Source: Treponema primitia ZAS-1 (GTDB taxonomy: Bacteria; Spirochaetota; Spirochaetia; Treponematales; Breznakiellaceae). Taken from it: a stretch of DNA of 29,494 bases. Position numbers and translations under genes: made by a program. The notes below the pieces were generated by a model. That model was given only the letters and a program-made list of their open reading frames with translations. It did no database searches and was not told the DNA's origin. The first letter of the stretch is position 1. Each line of letters begins with the position of its first letter. Positions 14,312 through 20,765 of the stretch are shown piece after piece. Location: positions 1 to 29,494 of the forward strand of contig NZ_AEEA01000042.1 of NCBI RefSeq assembly GCF_000297095.1, in the 5' to 3' direction.

Positions 14312-15418
14312 ATGAAAAATCTGGTGATAAAGAACGAACGGAATTATATGGTATTTGCCGGTAACGCTATTTCGGTACTGGATAACCTTCCGGCTAAAAT
14401 CTATGAATTATGCTTTGACAAGGAAAAAGGCTACAGTCTGGGAGAAATAGACAATAATTTTAACATCACCCAAAAAGTGTATGGCAATGTTGAAAAAATA
14501 ACCGGGCGGGTCCTGCATTCCTTTGGTAAAACCGAAGGAAATCTTGGGGTGTTGATTTCCGGCCCCAAAGGACTTGGGAAAAGTCTTACGGTCAAGAAAA
14601 TCAGCAGCGAAGCGCTCAAAAACGGATTTCCGGTTATTCTTGTCAAAGAAAACCTTGGAAATATCGCATCATTTATCGACACTATCCACCAGCCCTGCGT
14701 GATTGTTCTGGATGAGTTTGAGAAAAATTATACGCTTCAAACGAAGACAGATCAAAATGATATGGAAGGTCAGGACAGCCTGCTTAATATGTTTGACTCA
14801 ACCCTTGCAGCAAAGAAACTGTTTCTGCTTACCTGTAATGACACACGCAATCTTTCCGAGTATCTTGTAAACCGTCCGGGGAGGATACATTACCACTTCA
14901 AATCAAACCGGCTCACCATAGCCGAGATTACCGAGTATTGCAAGGACAGCCTTTCACCCGAGTATTATGACAAAATTTCTGATATTTGTAATCTTGGAGC
15001 AAAAACCCCTGACTTTTCTTATGATATGCTGCGCTCAATCATCTTTGAATTGAACACGTATAACTGCACCTTAGAAGACGTACGGCGTATTCTTAATATT
15101 GATGGCCGGACTCATTCGCCTTTTGATTTCAAAATCTATTTCAAATCGGGAAGGATCGAGGCAGGTTTTGATTATCTCAACATATCGGCAAAGCGGTTAA
15201 GGCTGTGCTGGTTTAACAAAAAAGACTTTTGCCAAGGTGATGCTTTTATCAATCCATCTAAGGCGCAATGGACGGGTACTGACAATGGTTCTCTTATTCT
15301 CACAGAGGAAATCAATTGGCCTACGGGAGACGAAAAGACGGATGACTGCGTGGAAAAAATTATCTTTACTCCTGCCAAGAAGGGGTATCTTGCTGATGGG
15401 AACTATGACGAGGATTAA
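14312..15418 (+). CDS. AAA+ ATPase
   Basis: A 368-aa AAA+ protein. Walker A is GPKGLGKS (84-91), Walker B is VIVLDEFEK (Asp134, Glu135), sensor 1 is LLTCND with Asn176, and the arginine-finger region is NRPGRIHYHF (187-196). The small helical domain follows, and a unique C-terminal domain of about 110 residues ends in acidic sequence. Such single-ring AAA+ proteins on phages act as helicase loaders, remodelers or chaperone-like factors; I cannot choose. A TTG start at 14300 overlaps the Shine-Dalgarno itself, so the ATG at 14312, five bases after ggagg, is right. It sits between the nuclease and the RecA-like ATPase. Confidence 0.85.
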   Translation: MKNLVIKNERNYMVFAGNAISVLDNLPAKIYELCFDKEKGYSLGEIDNNFNITQKVYGNVEKITGRVLHSFGKTEGNLGVLISGPKGLGKSLTVKKISSEALKNGFPVILVKENLGNIASFIDTIHQPCVIVLDEFEKNYTLQTKTDQNDMEGQDSLLNMFDSTLAAKKLFLLTCNDTRNLSEYLVNRPGRIHYHFKSNRLTIAEITEYCKDSLSPEYYDKISDICNLGAKTPDFSYDMLRSIIFELNTYNCTLEDVRRILNIDGRTHSPFDFKIYFKSGRIEAGFDYLNISAKRLRLCWFNKKDFCQGDAFINPSKAQWTGTDNGSLILTEEINWPTGDEKTDDCVEKIIFTPAKKGYLADGNYDED

Positions 15419-15486
15419 TTGTTTGCAGTTCTTATCATCAAAAAACAATAAAGACCCTTACATAGTAAGGGCGAAGGAGAAGCAAA

Positions 15487-16512
15487 ATGGCTTTTAAGAA
15501 AGCGGAGCGTACCCAACTCTATTTGCGGTGCGCGTTATTCGGCCCGTCAGGTTCCGGAAAAACCATGACGGCCTTACGGATGGCGAAAGGGATTGCCGAT
15601 ACGATGGGCGTTCCCTTTGCGGTCATTGACACCGAAGCCCGGTCAGCGTCCAAATACGCCGACCGGATTCCCTTTGACGTTGACGACCTCAGCGAGAAAA
15701 CCGTTGACCACTACATCGCCGCAATGAACGAATGTGTCAAGGCAGGATACAGGGTACTGGTGATTGATTCCCTCTCCCATGCGTGGCGGGAACTGACCGA
15801 TGAGGTAGACCGTATCGCCCAAAGCAGTGTTAGCAAAAACACTTTTTCACCCTGGGCGAAAGTAAACCCGAAACAAAAGCGGTTTATCGACGCCATCCTC
15901 AATTTCCCCGGACACATCATTGCTACCATGCGGAGCAAGACCGAATGGGTAATCGGGGAAGGAAAGGGCGGGAAGGTTGCGCCGGAAAAGATGGGCTTGG
16001 CGCCGGAACAGGGCAAGGGGATTGAATACGAGTTTGACCTGCTCATGGAGTTAAACCAGAAGCATCAGGCGACCGTAACCAAGGACCGTACCGGCAAGTT
16101 TCAGGATGAAAGCATTGACAAGCCGGGAGAGGCTTTCGGTGTTGCCCTATATGATTGGCTTTCAAGCGGTACTGCGGCTCCTGCACCGGAGACGAAACCC
16201 GCTAAAACCGGGAAGGTTAAGACCGAACCCCCCAAAGCGGTTCCTTCCAAGCTCCCTGCGGAACCGTCAACGGCCGGCAGCGTAAAGGATCGTGGCAAAA
16301 GTATTGTTCAGGAAATCGGGCAACTTATTACCACTGTTTCAGAATCCGGGTCAGCCTATTTTACCGAAGGGGAAAAAGAGGAAGCCCGAGGAATCATCCA
16401 GACTATCAAACTGGATGAGGCGGGTATCAGGGACCTGGGAGACCTCAAGGGGTTCCTGGCCGATGAACTTGCCAAACGGAAAACAAAACAAGAAAGCACC
16501 CGTGCTGCCTAA
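15487..16512 (+). CDS. RecA-like ATPase (AAA_24/Sak4-type)
   Basis: A 341-aa protein whose first 225 residues form a minimal RecA-fold domain: Walker A GPSGSGKT (19-26), IDTEARS (48-54), Walker B VLVIDSLSHAW with Asp94, and IIATMRSKTEW as the sensor strand. This matches phage NTP-binding proteins in Pfam AAA_24, which include Sak4 single-strand annealing recombinases. A proline/lysine-rich linker (about 232-270) leads to a charged helical C-terminal domain ending KRKTKQESTRAA. It is likely to work with the SSB and PD-(D/E)XK nuclease in recombination. The hairpin cccttac-ata-gtaaggg and gaaggag precede the start. Confidence 0.85.
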   Translation: MAFKKAERTQLYLRCALFGPSGSGKTMTALRMAKGIADTMGVPFAVIDTEARSASKYADRIPFDVDDLSEKTVDHYIAAMNECVKAGYRVLVIDSLSHAWRELTDEVDRIAQSSVSKNTFSPWAKVNPKQKRFIDAILNFPGHIIATMRSKTEWVIGEGKGGKVAPEKMGLAPEQGKGIEYEFDLLMELNQKHQATVTKDRTGKFQDESIDKPGEAFGVALYDWLSSGTAAPAPETKPAKTGKVKTEPPKAVPSKLPAEPSTAGSVKDRGKSIVQEIGQLITTVSESGSAYFTEGEKEEARGIIQTIKLDEAGIRDLGDLKGFLADELAKRKTKQESTRAA

Positions 16513-16542
16513 TCCCTGACTTCCTTTCCGGATTTCTATATA

Positions 16543-16597
16543 ACCGGAGCCGTCCGATTCAGGCATACCCTGTATTGCGGCGGTTCCGGTTTCTTTA
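16543..16597 (+). terminator. Intercistronic hairpin, member 4
   Basis: A 12-bp stem, 16543-16554 with 16579-16590, including two T-G pairs and a 24-base loop, followed by TTCTTTAT. It shares the AGCCGTCCG core with member 3. It precedes the clamp-like gene. Confidence 0.6.
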
Positions 16598-16630
16598 TCT
16601 CACAACAATTTATTTTACAGGAGGTACAGT

Positions 16631-17260
16631 ATGTACAAATCTCTCAAAGAAAAATTATCTAAAAGCGTTTTTTCCGAAAGAATGAAAAAAGCTGCTATCG
16701 TGTTCGCCCGATCCGAAAACAGGGATGAGTTTGAACAAATACTTTTTGTCCTTAAAGCCCTAAAATACGATGACGAGCATCCCTTTACTTCGGTTCTCCA
16801 CATAGAGCCAACCAAGACGGGGAGCAGGCTCATTGCCATTGACGGAAATAGGCTGCATGTTGCCGAAATCAACCGGAAGATTGTAAGCGGGGACTACAAA
16901 CCGGTTATCACCAAGAAAACCATTGAGCTTAAGGACCCGGTGAAAAACATCATCTTCCCGAACTGGACGCAGATACTCCCGGGAAAAACGGTTAAGAAAG
17001 GAACCATCAGCCTGAAAAACACCGGCATGGGGAAGAACCTCGACATGACCAAAAAAATGACCGTAGCGTTCAGCACGTTTTCCCGGATGACCGGGGAAAT
17101 TGTTAATATGCGGTTCCTTGAGGATCTCCCGAAAACGGAATGGGCGGTTTATACCCAGGTCAGCCCGGCTAAGGGGAAACGCAGGAAGCTCATCCTGAAA
17201 CGGCAGGATGACCCGAAACGGACCTATGCGGTTTTTGCGCCGCTGGACCTTGCGGGTTAA
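16631..17260 (+). CDS. Sliding clamp-like protein (DNA polymerase III beta-like)
   Basis: A 209-aa protein that resembles the second and third domains of the bacterial beta clamp. RLIAIDGNRLHVAEI mirrors the clamp's LRTVATDGHRLAV strand-loop-strand. IIFPNWTQILP mirrors FPDYRRVLP. The terminal TYAVFAPLDL mirrors the AYVVMPMRL end. Full clamps are about 370 aa, so this would be a compact two-domain form, possibly oligomerising to close a ring. If correct, the element brings its own processivity factor or a decoy that competes for the host clamp. The ribosome binding site aggagg is clear. The assignment is by motif resemblance and not certain; a plain hypothetical is the alternative. Confidence 0.6.
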   Translation: MYKSLKEKLSKSVFSERMKKAAIVFARSENRDEFEQILFVLKALKYDDEHPFTSVLHIEPTKTGSRLIAIDGNRLHVAEINRKIVSGDYKPVITKKTIELKDPVKNIIFPNWTQILPGKTVKKGTISLKNTGMGKNLDMTKKMTVAFSTFSRMTGEIVNMRFLEDLPKTEWAVYTQVSPAKGKRRKLILKRQDDPKRTYAVFAPLDLAG

Positions 17261-17272
17261 GCAGGAGCATCT

Positions 17273-17644
17273 ATGCAGCAAATGAAAAGCCGGACCGTGA
17301 TAAACATCAATGAAAAAGCAGAAAAAGAAGGAATCGGAATGCCGGTGAAAATCGACCCGACATTACTGAAAAATCTTACCCCTTCTCCTTTTCTGTTATC
17401 GCTGGGGGTTAGTCTGGAACACCGGATTGACAATCTGTTAAGCCTCGTGAAAGCCAACCTAACCATGAAAGGGGAAACCGAAAAACCATCCGAAGACCGG
17501 TATTACATTCCGTTTATCGTGCTTAAAGGTCCTTTGGTTAAAGAGGATTTTCTCTCAATTATTGTTACTGTCAAGAAAGATGATGGAGAGAAATCTATAA
17601 TCCACATGACACAGGCAATAGACCCTGACAACGAAATACTGTAA
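17273..17644 (+). CDS. Hypothetical protein
   Basis: A 123-aa protein without a family I recognise. The first 60 residues look helical, with LLKNLTPSPFLLSLGVSLEHRID; the second half looks beta-rich (YYIPFIVLKGP, FLSIIVTVKKDDGEKS). Soluble and slightly acidic at its end. ggag five bases before the ATG supports the start. It begins 12 bases after the clamp-like gene and should be translated with it, so a link to DNA replication is possible but only by position. Confidence 0.6.
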   Translation: MQQMKSRTVININEKAEKEGIGMPVKIDPTLLKNLTPSPFLLSLGVSLEHRIDNLLSLVKANLTMKGETEKPSEDRYYIPFIVLKGPLVKEDFLSIIVTVKKDDGEKSIIHMTQAIDPDNEIL

Positions 17645-17703
17645 CTATGGACAATGTTTTCAATCTATATGGGTTAGTACCCCGTATTGTCATCAACTAT
17701 CAC

Positions 17704-17733
17704 GCCGCCTCCGCATGGGGGCGGCTAATTTTA
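17704..17733 (+). terminator. Intercistronic hairpin, member 5
   Basis: gccgcctcc (17704-17712) pairs with gggggcggc (17717-17725) across a 4-base loop, again with a T-G pair at step 7, followed by TAATTTTA. The next ribosome binding site is a few bases on. Confidence 0.6.
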
Positions 17734-17747
17734 ACTAGGAGGCGAAT

Positions 17748-18128
17748 ATGGCTGACGAATGTGAAGAAGAATGGAGGGAGGAACTGCCGCCGCCTGAATA
17801 TCAAGGGGATCAATATCAATCGCAACGGTATCCCTGTCCGCATTGTGGATCAGCGAATATAATTGCGTTGAATAAAAAATCTATATTATGTGCAAGCATA
17901 GGAGGTCTTTTGGGCGGAATTATTACCGGCTTCATATCATTCATGGGATTTCGGGATAAAAAGAGAATTGCCAGTATGTTTCTGCTTGGCGCTTTTAGCG
18001 GAGCATCGGTCGGGGTGCGTTTCGGACAGTCAAAAAAGGATATATCGTCTGAAAAGACGTTTCTATGCCTTGATTGTTTCCATTTCTTTAAGAGGGAAGA
18101 ACTTGAAGATCTAAAAGAAACTGCATAA
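17748..18128 (+). CDS. Zinc-ribbon protein with an inserted membrane hairpin
   Basis: A 126-aa protein. A CPHC pair at residues 30-33 and a CLDC pair at 107-110 form the two halves of a zinc ribbon. Between them are two hydrophobic, glycine-rich segments (about 46-66 and 74-92) joined by the short basic loop GFRDKKR. Both zinc knuckles would face the cytoplasm next to each other with a membrane hairpin between. The ends are acidic. I do not recognise a family. Ribosome binding site aggagg. A strong hairpin follows the stop, so it seems a single-gene unit. Confidence 0.7.
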   Translation: MADECEEEWREELPPPEYQGDQYQSQRYPCPHCGSANIIALNKKSILCASIGGLLGGIITGFISFMGFRDKKRIASMFLLGAFSGASVGVRFGQSKKDISSEKTFLCLDCFHFFKREELEDLKETA

Positions 18129-18143
18129 AATTACTGTTTTCAA

Positions 18144-18187
18144 ACGATGAAGCAGTTTCAAGTTTAAAACTGTTTCATCGTATTTTG
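18144..18187 (+). terminator. Hairpin terminator after the zinc-ribbon gene
   Basis: acgatgaagcagttt (18144-18158) pairs with aaactgtttcatcgt (18167-18181), 15 bp with one G-T pair and an 8-base loop. A short T-containing tail follows. Confidence 0.7.
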
Positions 18188-18262
18188 TATGCTGTCATTA
18201 TGGGGTTTATTTGATTTATCGGATTTATCCATGCATTATTAATATATATTGTATTAATTGCG

Positions 18263-18281
18263 TGTCGCCGTGATTGCGACA
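18263..18281. promoter_or_regulatory. Inverted repeat before the 58-aa gene
   Basis: tgtcgc-cgtgatt-gcgaca, a 6-bp dyad. An extended -10 (TGTTATACT, ending 18307) lies about 20 bases downstream and would start transcripts just before the 58-aa gene. The dyad is placed like an activator or repressor site. Confidence 0.4.
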
Positions 18282-18325
18282 AAAGATCAATAAAGCAGTG
18301 TTATACTGATTATCAGGGAGAATAT

Positions 18326-18502
18326 ATGACACAAGAAAATGAGCATTACATGAATGAATTGGCAGTTGAAATAAGTCTTAAACAAACAGAAATCTTGATG
18401 GAAAAATCTGCGCAAGCTAAGTCAGATGAAAATAAGGAAGCAGAGATTAAGGCTGAATTTGAACCGGTTGGCTTGATAAATAATACTTTACTAAAAAAGT
18501 AA
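18326..18502 (+). CDS. Small helical protein (58 aa)
   Basis: A short gene with clear signals: gggag five bases before the ATG and an extended -10 upstream. The product (MTQENEHYMNELAVEIS... ending NNTLLKK) is a highly charged, probably single amphipathic helix or coiled coil. No family recognised. A bulged hairpin tgtcgcct-cgaa-agggaca starts right after the stop (18504-18522), and a dyad beginning with the same tgtcgc lies upstream. It precedes the XRE-like gene by 55 bases and may be part of the same regulatory unit. Confidence 0.55.
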   Translation: MTQENEHYMNELAVEISLKQTEILMEKSAQAKSDENKEAEIKAEFEPVGLINNTLLKK

Positions 18503-18557
18503 TGTCGCCTCGAAAGGGACAAATACTCCCAAAACACCCGCTACTATGGAGGAACGA

Positions 18558-19085
18558 ATGATTAATGATGCAATGGTCCAAGGACTAAAAGCGTATATTA
18601 AGGGACATTATGTATTACGGGGTAATTATCCTCTTGCAAATGACTTCAAACCTTACCCTAACGATACTCATAAGCAGGGAATAATGCCATCCTTGGATAA
18701 ACTGTCAAGTGAAATGGGCGGTTATATTAAAAAGCGGAGAAGCCCCCAAACTTTCGCGGTTTTGCTGGACAAACTGCGGGAGGAAAAAGGGCTTACCCCG
18801 GCTCAATTGTATGAGGGAGCTTGGATTGACCGAAGGCTTTATTCAAAAATCATTGGGAACAGGTATTATCATCCGGTTAAAAATACCGTCATTGCCCTTG
18901 GCTTATCGCTTAAGCTTTCCATGTCCGAAATGGAGAATCTGCTTAGCAGCGCGGGATTTGTCCTTAATGCCAGTTCTATTTTTGATTTGGCCATTATGTT
19001 TTGTTTGGATAACCAGATTTATGACATTTATGATGTGAATGTTCTGTTATTAGAGGCTGACCAGAAGGTGCTTTGCAGAGAGTGA
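18558..19085 (+). CDS. XRE-like helix-turn-helix regulator
   Basis: A 175-aa protein. The first 55 residues are variable; from about 60 there is an HTH domain of the type SFSETLLxLIxExGxTxAExYKxAxIDRxLFSKI. Here it reads FAVLLDKLREEKGLTPAQLY, then DRRLYSKIIGNRYYHPVKNT and a leucine-rich end with MENLLSSAGFVL and YDVNVLLLEADQ. I know this domain as an XRE-like helical module attached to or beside enzymes in many Firmicutes and spirochaetes. An ATG at 18546 overlaps the Shine-Dalgarno, so the ATG at 18558, five bases after ggagg, is preferred. A strong terminator follows, separating it from the EEP operon that it may control. Confidence 0.7.
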   Translation: MINDAMVQGLKAYIKGHYVLRGNYPLANDFKPYPNDTHKQGIMPSLDKLSSEMGGYIKKRRSPQTFAVLLDKLREEKGLTPAQLYEGAWIDRRLYSKIIGNRYYHPVKNTVIALGLSLKLSMSEMENLLSSAGFVLNASSIFDLAIMFCLDNQIYDIYDVNVLLLEADQKVLCRE

Positions 19086-19097
19086 GTAAGGATTAAA

Positions 19098-19133
19098 TGA
19101 TCATACCCACATCGGGTATGATCACACTTTTTT
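19098..19133 (+). terminator. Rho-independent terminator
   Basis: tgatcataccc (19098-19108) pairs perfectly with gggtatgatca (19114-19124) over a 5-base loop, followed within three bases by six T. Confidence 0.88.
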
Positions 19134-19160
19134 GTTGATTATGCTAAGGAGGAAAACGGC

Positions 19161-19766
19161 ATGGGCAAAATAATTTATATCATATATGACAAGGCAGATG
19201 TGAATGCTTCCTTGGCAAAATTGTTGGAATCGGCTTTAAATGAAACAGGCACATACACTGTAAATATACAAACAAAATCGGAATATGAAGGTGAGAATTT
19301 AAAATATGAACTTCTTGGCACGGCAAGGGAAGATGGCGCGATGTTTATTTTTGCCGGGAAAATAAATGACATTCTTTTTGATAAGATTCAATGGCGCTAT
19401 GATGAATTCGGTATGAAATATGGCTGGGATGGAAATAATGCTTTACTATATACAGAAAAAAGAAAATGGAGTGAAGCAGAACTTTCAGAACTCGCTAAAT
19501 TATTTGGCAATACAACTCCCGAAAATTCAATAAAAAAAGGACTGAGTAATATCGGGGGTAAAATCAATAAGCTGCCAGCGGGATTAAAAATAGCCGGGGC
19601 TATCGGCGGAGCAGCTCTTTTTGGCGCTGCAGCAATGGTGGCAGCAGGATCAGCTTTCTTAATCAATGGAAAAATTAATAACGATAAAATATTTGAGAAT
19701 CAGCAAAAGTATCTGGTTAAAATATTTTGTGAACAAGCTATCACTGATTTCACAGGGGAAATATGA
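19161..19766 (+). CDS. Hypothetical protein with C-terminal membrane segment
   Basis: A 201-aa protein, first of a three-gene operon. The N-terminal part opens with a hydrophobic strand (KIIYIIYD) followed by a helix and further strands (AMFIFAGKIND), an alpha/beta layout like flavodoxin or TIR-type folds but without readable active-site motifs. Residues about 141-169 are an alanine/glycine-rich hydrophobic segment (AGAIGGAALFGAAAMVAAG) with GxxxG-like spacing, able to insert in and oligomerise within a membrane. taaggagg gives strong initiation. Its last four bases are the ATGA start of the nuclease gene, so the two are translationally coupled. Function unknown. Confidence 0.7.
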   Translation: MGKIIYIIYDKADVNASLAKLLESALNETGTYTVNIQTKSEYEGENLKYELLGTAREDGAMFIFAGKINDILFDKIQWRYDEFGMKYGWDGNNALLYTEKRKWSEAELSELAKLFGNTTPENSIKKGLSNIGGKINKLPAGLKIAGAIGGAALFGAAAMVAAGSAFLINGKINNDKIFENQQKYLVKIFCEQAITDFTGEI

Positions 19767-20749
19767 GTTACCGCATCGGTTCTTTTAATATGCTAAATTT
19801 TTCAGGGAAAACTCAAAAAGACCTTGATGTCATTACCAATATTATTGTATCAGAGCAGTTTGATATCATAGCCCTCCAGGAAGTTTTACGTCCGGAAGCA
19901 CTTACCATGCTATTGCGCCGACTTCCCCTATATTGGGAGGGAAGCCAGGCATCGCCAAGAAGCAATAAAAGTGAACTCGAATTTTTTAATGACGGTGATA
20001 ACACAAACGAACAGCAGATTTCACAAAATGTCAGAAGTACGGCAAATACTGCAAAGGGCTATGCGTTTCTTTGGAATACCAAGCGTGTACGGGAATGTTC
20101 TAGAAATGGCCCGCAGATATTTGAACAGATAAAAAACGGTGCATTAGTACGCAATCCGTATTATGGACGTTTTACTCCTGCCGGATTACCCGGAGGAAGT
20201 TTTTTTGAAATACGTTTGATAAATGTGCATTTGTGCAGTCCTGCCGAAGATAAAGCGGCCAGAATGAAGGAATACGCGCTTGTCACGGAAGAAGTATATA
20301 ACCGGATAAACAAAAAAAGATATGGCGACAATATGCCTGCTTATACGATCCTTTTAGGTGATTACAATATGCCGATAGCATGGTGTAGTGAATCAGGGTT
20401 AAATAGTACAAATCAAATGATGATTACAGAACAGGAAGAAAAAACCACATTAAAAAGGAATATCACCGATTCACAATCTGAAAAAGTTCACTTTAATTTT
20501 CTTAAAAAGCATGTAAAAAAAGCCATCCATGGTGGTCGCTTGCAAAGCAGTGCAGATAATGATGAGAATTTTGCCAATGACTATGACCATTTTAGCTATG
20601 ATATGTTAAATTTGGTTGATATTCCTTTGAAGATTGCTCGTATCAATTCCGTTAAGAAATATTACCATAACGATTTAGAAAATCATCGAAAACAAATTTC
20701 AGATCATGTTCCAATTGTATTGGAGCTTGAATTAAACAGTGGATACTAA
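19763..20749 (+). CDS. EEP-family nuclease/phosphatase (DNase I-like)
   Basis: A 328-aa endonuclease/exonuclease/phosphatase protein with all the main motifs: Asn9 in SFNMLNF, the metal ligand Glu40 in IIALQEV, His156 in INVHL, LLGDYNMP (Asp200, Asn202), and the closing ISDHVPIVLEL (Asp314, His315). A charged insertion (about residues 60-100) and a long one at about 205-290 distinguish it from plain DNase I homologues. It should cleave phosphodiester bonds in DNA, RNA or a phosphorylated small molecule with Mg2+. No signal peptide is present, so it acts inside the cell. ATGA overlap with the upstream gene and a 16-base gap to the 609-aa gene indicate one operon. Confidence 0.88.
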   Translation: MSYRIGSFNMLNFSGKTQKDLDVITNIIVSEQFDIIALQEVLRPEALTMLLRRLPLYWEGSQASPRSNKSELEFFNDGDNTNEQQISQNVRSTANTAKGYAFLWNTKRVRECSRNGPQIFEQIKNGALVRNPYYGRFTPAGLPGGSFFEIRLINVHLCSPAEDKAARMKEYALVTEEVYNRINKKRYGDNMPAYTILLGDYNMPIAWCSESGLNSTNQMMITEQEEKTTLKRNITDSQSEKVHFNFLKKHVKKAIHGGRLQSSADNDENFANDYDHFSYDMLNLVDIPLKIARINSVKKYYHNDLENHRKQISDHVPIVLELELNSGY

Positions 20750-20765
20750 TGGGGGATAAAGACTT

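Noticed and set aside
17647..17862. 71-aa plus-strand open frame
   Set aside because: Runs over hairpin 5 and into the zinc-ribbon gene in a different frame; no Shine-Dalgarno.
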